Assembly: GCA_025201765.1 (NCBI GenBank)
Contig: MU623356.1
Span: forward strand, 62,001 to 126,000
Origin: Daldinia sp. FL1419
Lineage: Eukaryota; Ascomycota; Sordariomycetes; Xylariales; Hypoxylaceae
Length of the DNA: 64,000 nucleotides
Reading direction: 5' to 3'
Shown: piece by piece, positions 1-9,899 of the stretch
Layout of the letters: each line of letters starts with the position of its first letter
Position numbering within the stretch: the stretch's first letter is position 1
Notes under the pieces: generated by a model
What the model saw: only the letters and a program-made list of their open reading frames with translations
Databases searched by the model: none
What the model was told of the DNA's origin: nothing
Position numbers and translations under genes: made by a program

Positions 1-44
1 AGTTATATAGGGGTTGTTACATACATGTAGCTGACGAATGCAAG

Positions 45-448
45 TGACCTGCATGGATGCCCGTCTCGATCCGGCCGCCGCCTTCGGAATTGAGCTCGGC
101 GACGCACACGTGGTAAGAAACGCAGGCGGTTGTGCGAGAGATGCCTTACGATCCATTATCATTTCACAACAATTGCTTGGGACCAAGGAGATCGTGTTGA
201 TCAAGCACACCAAGTGCGGCATGTTGACGTTTTCCAACGAGGATGCCCACAACCTTGTTAAGAAGAATCTAGGGTTGAGCGCAGCGACGGAAATTACAGA
301 CCTTGATTTCCTCCCATTTAGCAACTTGGATGAAGCCGTCAAAGAGGATGTTGAATACTTAAGGAGCAGTGCTGCAGTATCAAAAGGGATAATTATAAGT
401 GGATGGGTATATGGGGTTGAGACGGGTAGAGTAAGGAAAATCGTGTAG
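45..448 (+). CDS. beta-carbonic anhydrase, 3' exon (5' part outside window)
   Basis: This is the terminal exon of a beta-class carbonic anhydrase, which interconverts CO2 and bicarbonate. The zinc site is visible: CMDAR gives the first Cys and the Asp-Arg dyad, and HTKCGM supplies the His and second Cys. RNAGG is a further family motif. The ATG at 38 is probably not the start, because a TGA lies in frame just before it. CTGAC at 31-35 is a branch site, and an AG at 43-44 would begin the exon inside the GTG codon before ACC. The N-terminal exon therefore lies left of the window. About 133 residues are visible, ending GVETGRVRKIV, which fits the small fungal form of 160-170 residues. The family call is firm; the AAG acceptor is the weaker part. 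Confidence 0.88.
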
Positions 449-1479
449 GCGTCTTATACGTAGAACACTGGCTCGATACCTAATCAACCAAGCATCATAC
501 AAAATAACAAAGTACTATAGTATCATTGAGCTGTGTAGGTCGAATTCGTTGGAGCTTTCCGTCCATGTACCTAGGTAGTTATGCTGGTGAGATTCATTCA
601 GTACCTATAGTTCTTTCTACAAGTCGAAGCGGGAGATGGTATCCAGATTATTTCTACTAGGTACCTATACATGTAAGCTTAGGGTTATCTAGGTAGTTTA
701 ATAGTTCCGATTATAGCTTCCTAATCAGGTCGTCAGCAGATATGAAGCCTCATTCCCTAACCATATAATTATGATGCTATTAGGTTGCCTACTTGGTACC
801 TTCGGATGCTCGTGGAGAGGGGAAGAAGGTCAGCAGAGGAGACCGCCCTACTTGGACGTCACTTTCGATTCTCTAGTTGGTTTAGCTTTGAAGGGCTCGG
901 GTTTCTACACGCAAATGAAGATAAATTCAGACTAGGTATCATCAAATGTGCCGCTCACGTACCAAGATAATCAATGATACGCGCATTAGCGCGCCAGGTA
1001 AGGACAGACCCTCTGCCGCTACCTAGCTTAGGCGCGGTAGTGCGGATATAGTATTATCTCTGCCGCATTGACTCTACCCAAGTTCATTATGCTCGAAATA
1101 TGCGCCGGTGTCACCAGTCGATGTAACTATACGAGCGAGTGGTCAAAGAGAGTATACTCAATGCCTACCTAAATAATCTACCTAGTGTAGCTGGTTATAT
1201 TCCCACGAAACAACGAATAAATTTGCAACACTCAAGATATTTTGGCAAGGATTCATAAGTTACATCATGATCTGTAGGGCTTATTCATCGCCCGAGTTCT
1301 TACAGTTTGACGCAGCTTTCAACCCCTTTTGTATACGTACAGAATGATTATAAAATCAGGTCTTGAAGACCTCGTATCTCCAATATTTATTCTCCTGTTA
1401 CCATTTTCTGCGTAAATCCTCCCCTCGGCTTGTCATATTCAGCAAAAATAGTCAGATACTACATAGTCATCACAAGACA
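449..1479. other. intergenic, no gene seen
   Basis: About 1 kb with stops in all frames. It contains several ACCTAGGT/TACCTA motifs of the kind found between most genes here. A 61-codon reading frame at 785-970 has no recognisable features. Confidence 0.5.
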
Positions 1480-2057
1480 ATGTCTTCCGCTGTAAACATA
1501 TCCAAACCATATTTCCCCTTAGCTGGCCTTGCCAACGATGGCTGGTCTAAAGAGGACGAAGCAACGGCAACGTGTTTCTGCGGCGCAGTACAGCTTGCTT
1601 TTGTAAGTTTCTTTCTCTAATCACCATTGTCTTCTTACTAACACTGCCGACGATGTAGCCTACGCAAGGCCCGGGATACGTCGGCACATTTGTATGCAAC
1701 TGTAGCGATTGCCATAAGATTACAGCATCTATGTTCGCTACCAATTTTACGATTCTAGATACTCACCTAAAGCACCTTCGTGGGCGTAATAACCTCACGA
1801 AGTTTGGCCCACAAGCCCACACCATTGCTTCGGGAAAGGGTATGGCCAATTACTTCTGCTCGACGTATGGGACACTTATGTACCGTGTCGGCGATTCTTT
1901 CCCAGGAATGAGTATCTTACGTCTGGGCACTATTGATGATTTTCACTTGCACGAAACCAAGATGCAGCCTACGGTGGAATATTTCGTTGAGACTCGTGTA
2001 GGATGGCTCACGGGTGCTGAAGGGGTTAAACAGGTTAAAGTTTTCCCTTCCCACTAG
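1480..2057 (+). CDS. GFA/CENP-V-fold zinc protein with an altered zinc ligand
   Basis: Two exons, 1480-1602 and 1659-2057, join in phase 0. The intron has donor GTAAGT, branch CTAAC and acceptor GTAG. The protein of about 173 residues belongs to the glutathione-dependent formaldehyde-activating (GFA) fold. It shows CFCG in exon 1 and CNCSDCHKIT in exon 2, both zinc-binding, then the family stretch FGPQAH...NYFCSTYGTLMYR. In this family the last motif normally reads FCxxCG; here the second Cys is Tyr (TAT at the TGT position), so one zinc ligand appears lost. The reading frame is otherwise intact. A solo LTR starts three bases after the stop codon. Substrate unknown; fold call confident. Confidence 0.87.
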
Positions 2058-2188
2058 AATTGTTGGAATGCCCTGCGTCCGTGACTTATATGTATCTTAC
2101 ATATACCCACCTATTCTCCTAAGATAGACTTGATAATATAAGTACCTAACTTACCTACCTCATAACTGCGTCTTTTTTCAACAAGAAT
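2056..2188. mobile_element. solo LTR of a Copia element with 5-bp target duplication
   Basis: A 123-bp sequence at 2061-2183 begins TGTTGGAATG and ends TTTTTTCAACA. It matches the LTRs of the full Copia element at 56493-62726, including the shared core AAGATAGACTTGATAATA. It is flanked by AGAAT at 2056-2060 and again at 2184-2188, so insertion plus LTR-LTR recombination explains it. The left AGAAT includes the last two bases of the TAG stop of the preceding gene, whose frame is therefore unaltered. It is about 20 bp shorter than the 143-bp LTRs. Confidence 0.93.
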
Positions 2189-2604
2189 GGACCATATTGC
2201 TACTCTAGGGTCTCGGTATGGTGTTTCAGAAACATAGCAGCAAGGTCGATTCTTACTGGGAATCCCGAGATTACTTGGGAAAACAAAACATCTATATCTA
2301 CCGATAGGAGCAATGTATTTTGGAAGGAAAGCGTAGATGGCGAGCGATTAGGTATACGAGGCGGAAAACACGAATGCAGGCGAATGATACAGTTATTCTC
2401 GACCTTAATAAAATAACGATAGTGAATGGATAGAATACCTAGTACAATGCTTCGCAAATACTACGTTTGGCAACCCTATTCGAGGGGTCCCTTTCAGAGG
2501 ACATGTACCTATTCATACTACCGATACCAACGCTCTCATTTAGATTAACCTGCTGCTCAACATCTCCGTGATACTCATTGGATATTTCTCAATAATCGAT
2601 GCCA
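2189..2604. other. intergenic, no gene seen
   Basis: Spacer between the solo LTR and the 3' end of the minus-strand SnoaL-like gene. An 85-codon minus frame at 2200-2457 has no start context or family resemblance. Confidence 0.5.
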
Positions 2605-3236
2605 TTAGGATGTAGCCTCTGTTGTGTTCAACTGGTAGCACTTATCCTTTGGGATTATCTCCCCCTGATCCCACTAGACAGAGTGTTAGGTCAGGATACG
2701 GCTACTTGTGTTGAGAAGACTTACGTGCTCGTGGACACAGCCATCAAGCCAGCGCCATCTGTCCGTTGTCGAGTATTGTGCATAAGACATATTCGTGCTA
2801 GCATCGAAGCACCAAGCCGTGTTGGTTTCGCTACCCAACTTGTTTCCGCTACAGAAGATACCCCAGATGGTTTCAGGCCCAGAAGCGTACCCTGGGTGGT
2901 GTTGCTACAGTAAATTGGGATTTTAGCATGCATTCTAACATCAGATAAATCGGCAGCAGAAGACTGGATAGAATGTATACTGACTTCATAGGTTGAATCT
3001 ATTAGGGAAAACATCTTTCTCGGATCCCCATCAACTACAAATGCTCTATAGAAATCGTAGGCTCTTTGAGCCGTCTCCTCCACGGTGACGGATGGATCCG
3101 GCTGACAGAGAGCGGGAGGAGCCTTCAAGCTGCACAAGTTTTCTCTCTTGCTAAGAGCGTCGTTGTATACTACTGGAGCAGCATTGCCCAGAGTGGGCGC
3201 TAAGAAGCCGATGGAAAGGGATAGCAAAAAACGCAT
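2605..3236 (-). CDS. secreted SnoaL/NTF2-like protein
   Basis: Three exons on the minus strand (3236-2985, 2904-2725, 2673-2605) join in phase 0 to give 166 residues. Donors are GTCAGT and GTAAGT; acceptors are CTGTAG and GTCTAG, the latter after a CTAAC branch. The start at 3236 gives a clear signal peptide, MRFLLSLSIGFLAPTLGNA. The mature part has QRAYDFYRAFVVDGDP, then QHHPGYASGPETIW, then TDRWRWLDGCVHEHWDQ. That order is typical of fungal SnoaL-like polyketide-cyclase or NTF2-fold proteins of 140-170 residues, usually of unknown substrate. Six Cys in the mature part fit secretion. The longer uninterrupted frame through 2721 reads intron sequence and should not be used. Confidence 0.8.
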
Positions 3237-3969
3237 TTTCGGGATATCTGGTACTTTAGTTCCAGACTGGAATATCCGTAGACTCATAAGATAAAAAATT
3301 ATCATCACCTACCTAACTACCTACCTATATATACATTATCAAGTCCCAAATGGAACTAGCCATAGCTTCTATATTAACGCGGGGAAGTAACAAGGACCAA
3401 GATTCGCTGTTCGTCCATATTAATTTAGCCGCCTGGACGTCAATTTAGTCAATTTATATAGGTTCCCCGAATGGAACCTGACAACCTCTACTAAAGCAAG
3501 CGATTGGCCTTGACAGAGTCCCTTATCGTGTGTGACGGTGGATAAAGTCCACTGTCCCAAGACTCCAATCGGGATCATTGTTAAAAACTTGGGTGCTGTC
3601 ATCCAAGTGATATACCATCGGCTTCTTGTTTTAGTAGGGTTGGTATAGCGTCGCGTTATCACTTAGCAGGACCAATGAGTTATCGTATAGTGTTAGTCGG
3701 ATTGTGGACGGCTACGTTCTCTATATACCTACCTACCAACCTACCTAGGTACCTAGGTATGCTTGGTTAATTAGACGCACAGGTGACGCATGGGACTAGC
3801 TACCTTCGCAGGTGTAGACCTGTAGCAAATCGATTATACGATATACTGAAGACAGTACTTGCTATCGATTTTGTCTGCTCATTTTATCTATCCCTCCCAA
3901 CCGAGCGATGCCTCGTCTCACCAACATGGAACTAAAAGCGCCCCCTTTATACACGAACCTATACCTCAG
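3237..3969. other. intergenic, ACCTAGGT-rich, no gene seen
   Basis: Contains a dense run of ACCTACCT/ACCTAGGT units near 3725-3765. No coding region is supported; the 80-codon minus frame at 3420-3662 lacks features. Confidence 0.5.
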
Positions 3970-4548
3970 CTATTTGTGAAATTTATCCCACCCAGAGCCT
4001 TGTGGCCTGCGCCAAGTAGCCGAGGACGGCGTGTTCCTTGAAGTGTACGGCGTATACGATGGACTCCTAATGTGCGGAGGCGCTGGTTTTTCCGACGTTA
4101 GCTCCAGAACATCTTTGCTTCGGGAGAGCAAAGTATGGATCTGGCGAGCAAATAGTTGCAAATCCCTCTCGCGATCAAAGGAGCTCAGGGATTGTGGAAT
4201 TGGTGTAGACGTGTTGGAAAGCACGGTGGGATGAATAGCAATATTATGGACGGTGCAAACTTTATAAGTGAGAGTGGCTAACGCCCCGTGGACTTCTAGA
4301 AGCATTTTTCTAAGGTCGACCGTATCTTGAGAACCAAGGGATGGAGTATCCCGGGTGATGATACCCTGGGACGCCCCGGAATTGGGCAACTCGGCAGGCC
4401 TTGTAGCCTGGACAGCCAGGCACTGGGACCAGATGGCATTCCGAGTTGTTTGCGTTTCGTCTCCGCTGCATGCGAATACAACAACTCGTCGCAATTCGCT
4501 CATGTTGAGCCCATTTAGCATTTCGATTACCGAGTCTGTGGAAGCCAT
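3970..4548 (-). CDS. conserved-looking hypothetical protein, 192 aa
   Basis: An uninterrupted minus-strand frame whose ATG sits in a good initiation context (CACCATGG). The N-terminal third is mixed helical (MASTDSVIEMLNGLN, then ELRRVVVFACSGDE). A Ser/Thr/Pro-rich middle follows, then a charged helix (SSFDRERDLQLFARQI) and a Pro/Ser-rich basic tail. There is no signal peptide or membrane segment. I recognise no family. Three shorter frames overlap it on both strands, but only this one has a good start context and a continuous mixed composition. Confidence 0.55.
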   Translation of the reverse strand: MASTDSVIEMLNGLNMSELRRVVVFACSGDETQTTRNAIWSQCLAVQATRPAELPNSGASQGIITRDTPSLGSQDTVDLRKMLLEVHGALATLTYKVCTVHNIAIHPTVLSNTSTPIPQSLSSFDRERDLQLFARQIHTLLSRSKDVLELTSEKPAPPHIRSPSYTPYTSRNTPSSATWRRPQGSGWDKFHK

Positions 4549-4900
4549 GGTGGTTTACTATGGTATCTTTAACGCCGAATTTTGTAAACAATGTTATGTT
4601 GATGTTGAACGTATCGGATATATCTATCCAATAATGGATTAAGGATAGCGCATCTATTCCGTCGTAAATAGAAGAGTGAAAAAATCGTAGTATGACTAAG
4701 TAGAGCGATGCTTTCTCGACGAGCGTTGACATTGTACATATAATAACTCGTGGAAAAACTGAATTTCCTCTGAGAAAAGGTGAAGCTTCCCCCTTGGGTA
4801 CATGACGCCCATATCAAGATTGAGAAACTACAATCCCTAGAGAAGCTTCCAAAGATGTGTACCTGTACCTTTAGTCTTGATAGCTCAACTTAAATTACAA
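4549..4900. other. intergenic, no gene seen
   Basis: Spacer between two minus-strand genes; it should hold the promoter of the 3970-4548 gene and the terminator of the 4901-5859 gene. No distinct element is visible. Confidence 0.4.
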
Positions 4901-5859
4901 CTACACAAAGTGAACACGCCCGTATCGATCATAGACTGGCCGCTCGTTATACCTACATGTCCACCATAGCTCTAGATCGGTAGTGTTCACTCCGCTGGGA
5001 TGGATTTTCTCCATCTCCTGTCTTATCTTAGATTTGGGCTTGCCCTCTTTTATGCGTAACTTCTCGAAGAATACGTACGCGCCGTAAAAGACAGAACTGG
5101 TATTGCCAGACATGGGCCCCTTCTTCTCTAAAAAGCTGCTAAGTTGCCTAGACTGGATTTGCTTTTCTTCGGGAAAGCTCTTCGCTATCGTGCGGCAGAA
5201 GGCAGCCTGAGTGATATTAGGGTTCCGCAGAAAAGCTCGGATCTTCTTGCGAACTTCGTCACAAGTATCGTACACTGGTACGCTTTGCGTGTCTTCTCCG
5301 TCAAGTTTTATATGACCAACATCCAAAGCTTGAACTTCGCTCTTCTTTAGTTTCTTAGGGGGGGCTATCTCGAGGCCTTGTATCTCGCGTCTTTTGAAAA
5401 AAGCGAAGGCTTTGCGATACGTATCGCATCCTTTGCCACTGTAAGCACCACTCTGATTCATGAACCGCTGGTATGCATTCGAAGAGACTCCGATTGTTCT
5501 CTGGAACTCGCCAACTTTCATATTTCCTTCTTGAATGAAATTGGTAATCTTTTCGCGAACCTCGTCGCATGTTTCATCAATTTCACTTTGGCAGTAATTG
5601 TTGTTGTCTATCTCAGATAGAATTTGACGCTCTTCTACATCGTTCAGCTTACGCTTCGATGCAGCAGCACTAGGTTTGGCAGTACAAGCAGAGACACTGT
5701 TAGGACTGTTTTCATCACCTTCTAGACGGGGGTGCTATTGATTTCGACTGTTAGGATCAAACTCCATTCAAAAAGATACACGGGTATGGTACTTACATCC
5801 GTTTTGGAAGTTATTTTGATTATTTGCAAATCGTCATCAAAATTGCTTGAGGGAGTCAT
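4901..5859 (-). CDS. tandem DUF7726-like protein
   Basis: Two exons (5859-5797 and 5734-4901) join in phase 0 across a 62-bp intron (donor GTAAGT, acceptor AATAG) to give 298 residues. After an acidic, Ser-rich N-terminus and a SKRKLND basic patch, two copies of one helical module follow. Copy one starts CDEVREKITNFIQEG and runs through FMNQSGAYSGKGCDTYRKA. Copy two starts CDEVRKKIRAFLRNP and runs through FLEKKGPMSGNTSSVFYGA. This CdeVR-kI...f...G...G pattern with a closing aromatic helix is the fungal DUF7726 type, thought to be helix-turn-helix-like. Function unknown; nuclear or DNA binding is only an inference. A frame starting at 5521 would miss the first 90 or so residues. Confidence 0.78.
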
Positions 5860-6756
5860 TGCGGATGAGCTCCTAAACGCTAACAATAACTGAGATATTT
5901 GATGCAAATGAATTCGTTATATAGTATTCCTTGGTTGGTTGGATCGAGGAAATTGATTCAAGTATTCTAGTCCTGCTTCGCAAGGAATCAGAGCTCAGTA
6001 TTAATAGGGATGTAGAGTTGAATCAGACATCTGATAATTGTTCGAGTATGTTCTAGACTGATGTCACAACTGACGTTTACCCCTGACCAGGAGAGTGGGC
6101 GAGAATCATCATCAGACTTGTCATGCACTGTGTATCTGTGCGTTGTAAGGTACGTACGTACGATAAAGGATGACGATGATGGGTCTGTGGGTGTGCTGGC
6201 GTGTCAGGAGTACGGAATATTTCCGCCTGTTCTAGTGCTCTTGGCATTCTCCCAGGCTCTTGGATCGTGCTGTAAGCTAGATGTTGATCATGACCGGGAT
6301 TGGGCACGGGAGTCCCTATGCCGAACACCCAAGCGTCTCCCCGTCACGTTCCGTTGATAGCTTACGCGCCTGCCAGTTTCATTATTCCATAAGGCTAAAC
6401 AAGACGCGGCTTTTTTCTTCTTCATCGTTAAGTATATGTCAGTGAAATAAAGACTAGTTGATATAACGCTTTGTCCACCGACTAGACTGTCCTTATGGCA
6501 AACGCAAGTTCACGATGCACACATCTTTATTCTCTCCCACTGGGCGTTGCGGGGGTGGGAAAAGGGCCGCTGGCCACCGGAATTCGCATGGATATTAGGC
6601 AAATTATATTCGTCTTTCTTATTGGAATTGCATTATTTATGTTGCCCTCGCCCGTTCTTGACCCTAAATCAATCCACTTTCGCAGGATACGATGTAGTCA
6701 TGTTGGCTGAACTTACCTATCTACAATAACCTGGTTGTCGGATCTCCATACATATG
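5860..6756. other. intergenic, no supported gene
   Basis: Short overlapping frames occur on both strands (6061-6357 plus, 6077-6328 minus, 6495-6710 plus), but none has features or splice partners that support it. A transposon lies immediately to the right. Confidence 0.4.
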
Positions 6757-7662
6757 TCTAGCTTCAGCGACCTCGTTAGTTCAGGTCAGGTCAATTAACC
6801 ATACATACCTAACCTTATTCAGGTCAGGTCAGACTTTTTAAAATTTAAAACTTACCTAGCCATATCGTAAGCCTGGCCTAAGGCATGCCTGAAACATTAA
6901 CTTTATCAATATCGGTAAAATTTCGGAAATAAAATCTCTCAAATCCTATTGATCAAATTTGATACGTACCAAGATAAATACCCACCTAACCCCACTACCA
7001 CCTCTTTTAGAAACTCTCCTCTTACATCTCTTTTTCAAAAATACTAAAAAATCATCATAACCTCAAAAAACACCATTTTAACCAGCCTCAGTACGTATTT
7101 TTATTATTCCGAACTTAATATGTACGTACCTCAATACGTACCTCACATATACAGGTCAATCCATAGCCCGAACCCACTTTTACTCTTTATATAAATGGTT
7201 ACCCCCTACCCTCCTAACCCCTCTCCACTCCTCTCTCTTACATCCACTTTTTCAAAACTCTCAAAACACCAAAATATCATCATCACCTCATTTTTCAAGG
7301 TTTTGACTAACTTCATATAATATACAAAAAAAAACAATAAAAATTCCATAATTTAAAAATATTAAAATTATTTAAATAATTAATTATTATTTCATTTAAA
7401 TTAAAACATTGAAAAATGCCTCAATATTTTCGAAAAATAATACATATATAATAAAATTACTTTAAATAAACCAATTACATACCTCCGGTATATATTAAAA
7501 TGGAGTTTGAAAGCCTTAACTTATCTATTTGCTAATCAAATAAAAAAATTTCGGGCCTGGCCTAGGTAGGCCTTGTAAAAATTAGACCTGGGCAGGTCAA
7601 ATCAGGTCAGGTACAGTTCAGATCAGGCTTTTAACTGAACTAACGAGGTCGCTGTCTAGCTT
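6757..7662. mobile_element. hAT-type non-autonomous DNA transposon (MITE-like)
   Basis: The element at 6765-7654 (890 bp) has perfect 20-bp terminal inverted repeats, CAGCGACCTCGTTAGTTCAG. Identical 8-bp target duplications TCTAGCTT lie at 6757-6764 and 7655-7662. An 8-bp duplication plus ends starting CAG is diagnostic of the hAT superfamily. Subterminal AGGTCAGGTC motifs cluster at the left end (about 6783 and 6823), with related GGTCAGGT copies near 7600 and inverted or degenerate copies at the right end; hAT transposases use such clusters. The core (6900-7550) is AT-rich with no transposase frame, so it would have to be moved in trans. Confidence 0.92.
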
Positions 7663-7765
7663 AGTCCGCCTATATATTGGTTGTAATTTCCGTATATTGT
7701 GTGTGCTAATGCTTATTTCCATACGTATCATTGACTATTCTTGGACCTATTGATAACTGCGCAGA

Positions 7766-8599
7766 ATGCGTCGTCGTTGTACTATTCCGCTCGTGGCTGT
7801 TGTAAATGGGGCCTTGGTCATAGCGCACAGCTTCGTATCTAATATCAACATCGACCGTCTCTCGTATGATGGCTTCCGTCCTACGGAGCCTGATGAGCAT
7901 CCATTCGCTATCGGTTGGTCTACCACCGCCTTCGACCAAGGTTATGTGAATCAGACTGGTTACCGAACGGAAGAAATTATATGCCATAGGGGGGCTACGA
8001 ATGCGAGAGGCCACGCCCTCGTTTCCGCAGGCGACATCGTTCATCTCCAATGGAACGGCTGGCCTGAGTCTCACAAAGGGCCGGTTTTAGATTATCTCGC
8101 ATCCTGCGATGGGTCATGCGAGAGTGTTGGCAAGGAAACTCTACGGTTTTTCAAGATCAACCAGGTTGGCTTGGTAGATAATTCCGAAGCACCGGGCCTA
8201 TGGGGTTCTGATCAACTCATCGCAAACAACAATTCATGGATGGTGGAAATCCCCCGGCAGATACAGCCTGGTTTCTACGTCTTGCGGACGGAAATTATCT
8301 CTCTGCACAACGCGTCGCGCGAAATAGGTGCGCAAAACTACCCTCAATGCATCAACTTACAGATCACTGGCGACGGAACCAAACTGCCTTCCGGTGTCCT
8401 TGGCAAGGAGCTTTATGATCCTGACGACCCTAGTATGCATTTGGATATATATGATGGTGTGTCGACATATGTGATTCCGGGACCAACTCTTATCCCTAGA
8501 GTTGAGACAGTGACACTGAGTCATCCCCTTCCAACCGGAAGCGGAACACCGCTCACAGACCTCGCTATATCGGCTATGCCGACGGCTACCCAGCTTTGA
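7766..8599 (+). CDS. AA9 lytic polysaccharide monooxygenase
   Basis: A single-exon frame of 277 residues for a secreted copper enzyme that oxidatively cleaves cellulose or related glycans. The signal peptide ends before His21, which becomes the mature N-terminus and first copper ligand. The second ligand is His83 (RGHALVSAGDIVHLQWN) and the axial Tyr is Tyr192 in GAQNYPQC. Other AA9 landmarks are SHKGPVLDYLASC, the paired Cys in CDGSC, WMVEIPRQIQPGFYVLR and the LHNAS turn. After about residue 200 comes a Ser/Thr/Pro-containing extension without a CBM1 or GPI signal. No internal stop, intron or missing catalytic residue is seen. The start begins 104 bp after the transposon's right target duplication. 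Confidence 0.95.
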   Translation: MRRRCTIPLVAVVNGALVIAHSFVSNINIDRLSYDGFRPTEPDEHPFAIGWSTTAFDQGYVNQTGYRTEEIICHRGATNARGHALVSAGDIVHLQWNGWPESHKGPVLDYLASCDGSCESVGKETLRFFKINQVGLVDNSEAPGLWGSDQLIANNNSWMVEIPRQIQPGFYVLRTEIISLHNASREIGAQNYPQCINLQITGDGTKLPSGVLGKELYDPDDPSMHLDIYDGVSTYVIPGPTLIPRVETVTLSHPLPTGSGTPLTDLAISAMPTATQL

Positions 8600-8996
8600 C
8601 CCCGAATGTTGCTATCTGTAATTAATCGTTGGATCCCGGGATCTGGTTATATATGGAAATATGGACACCTAGTGAGTCCCGGTATCCAGCAGGTTAGAGT
8701 CATGTCGCAGCGTGTAAAAGTTTTAGTATTGGTTTCGCCGCATTCTATGGTGGAATACGTTAGATGATATATTAACCAAAACTTGTTGGCCATGCCCGTC
8801 GACAGCTTACCTACCTCCAAGGTATCTACCTACGTATTCAGCATCAATATAATCACTAATAAAATTGCTCTCGAGGTAGCATTCCCAACTCGACAGATTA
8901 CAAGCACTGTTAATAGGAGTCAAAATTTTTTAAGATTTCCATAATTCATTATTAATCTATACCTACCTGAAGCGGTATAGTTGTCGCCTCCCACGC
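8600..8996. other. intergenic between convergent genes, no gene seen
   Basis: Spacer between the LPMO stop and the minus-strand membrane protein, presumably 3' UTRs of both. Contains ACCTACC motifs only. Confidence 0.4.
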
Positions 8997-9899
8997 TCAT
9001 CGTTCGCCATACCGTTCTTCGTTATTCTTTAGCGCCCATCCACACCTGGTAAGCCAAAACATTACCATAGGCGGTGTAGTCAGCAGTCCTAGCACGCCTC
9101 CCTGAATGAGCTTGAAGATCTGCGGTGCCCACACTTTGTCGTAGTACCAGTCATCGCCCTCCCATTTGCCCGCTAGAACAAGAAAGCCGATGCTTGGGCC
9201 CCATATCACGGGAAAGAAGGCAACAGCAAATAGAAGAGCTCGCAGGATCTGAGAACGGAAAAAGCTTAGCCAATGTACGATGCTCCTGACTTCGTGCGTC
9301 TCCTTAGGGCGGTCCAAGAACATAAACCACCGGATAGGCGAGCTTTTTGGTTCGGGGATAAAGCCAATGGGATGCACCCCGCCTTTCCTTAGGTCCCGGT
9401 TCACAAGGAAGAGCTCAATATGCCAGGTAATGAGACACTGGAGAATAATGGTGACCGCCGCGTCTCCAGCTATCGTGTTCGGAAATAAGAACAACCGAAT
9501 AGGCCTTGTTACGGTATCCTGGGTTGCATACATGGCTAATGTTCTGTTAGGAATCTTAATTGCGGTAGAATGCGGAGAATGATGGGTTGAAGAAGATGAA
9601 ATAATAAAAAGAAAAAAGAAAAAATTACCATAAGCAATTGCAAAGTTGATAGCACCAGACAGAATCATGGCACCTATCCCATCAAGTATGAATATATAAA
9701 ATATTTGATGAGCAGTGAATTTAGTTGTGGGCTCTTTAAATCCATCATCTGCACCTGCTACGATATCCTGCTGTGGACTTTGATCGGCCTCGGATTCAGG
9801 ATCGAGATCAGGGCCAGAACTAGAGTCAGCCGTGGCAGCTTCGATATCGGCCGGAGATTCTGCTGTTGGCTTGAAGAGAGGATTTGTTGCCCACGGCAT
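8997..9899 (-). CDS. four-helix fungal membrane protein, DUF2456-like
   Basis: Two exons (9899-9629 and 9535-8997) join in phase 1 to give 269 residues. The intron begins GTAATT and ends ATTAG after a CTAAC branch; it is open in frame, so an unspliced reading inserts 31 spurious residues. The cytosolic N-terminus is acidic and disordered. Four membrane segments follow: IFYIFILDGIGAMILSG, TIAGDAAVTIILQCLITW, LLFAVAFFPVIWGPSIGF and IQGGVLGLLTTPPMVMFW. The motifs INFAIAY-AMY and FPNTIAGDAAVTII match my recollection of the fungal DUF2456 family, whose function is not known. The family name is less certain than the membrane topology. Confidence 0.78.
   Translation of the reverse strand: MPWATNPLFKPTAESPADIEAATADSSSGPDLDPESEADQSPQQDIVAGADDGFKEPTTKFTAHQIFYIFILDGIGAMILSGAINFAIAYGNFFFFLFIISSSSTHHSPHSTAIKIPNRTLAMYATQDTVTRPIRLFLFPNTIAGDAAVTIILQCLITWHIELFLVNRDLRKGGVHPIGFIPEPKSSPIRWFMFLDRPKETHEVRSIVHWLSFFRSQILRALLFAVAFFPVIWGPSIGFLVLAGKWEGDDWYYDKVWAPQIFKLIQGGVLGLLTTPPMVMFWLTRCGWALKNNEERYGER

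Noticed and set aside
6061..6357. 98-codon plus frame overlapping an 83-codon minus frame
   Set aside because: Neither has family features, splice partners or a distinctive start, and they contradict each other.
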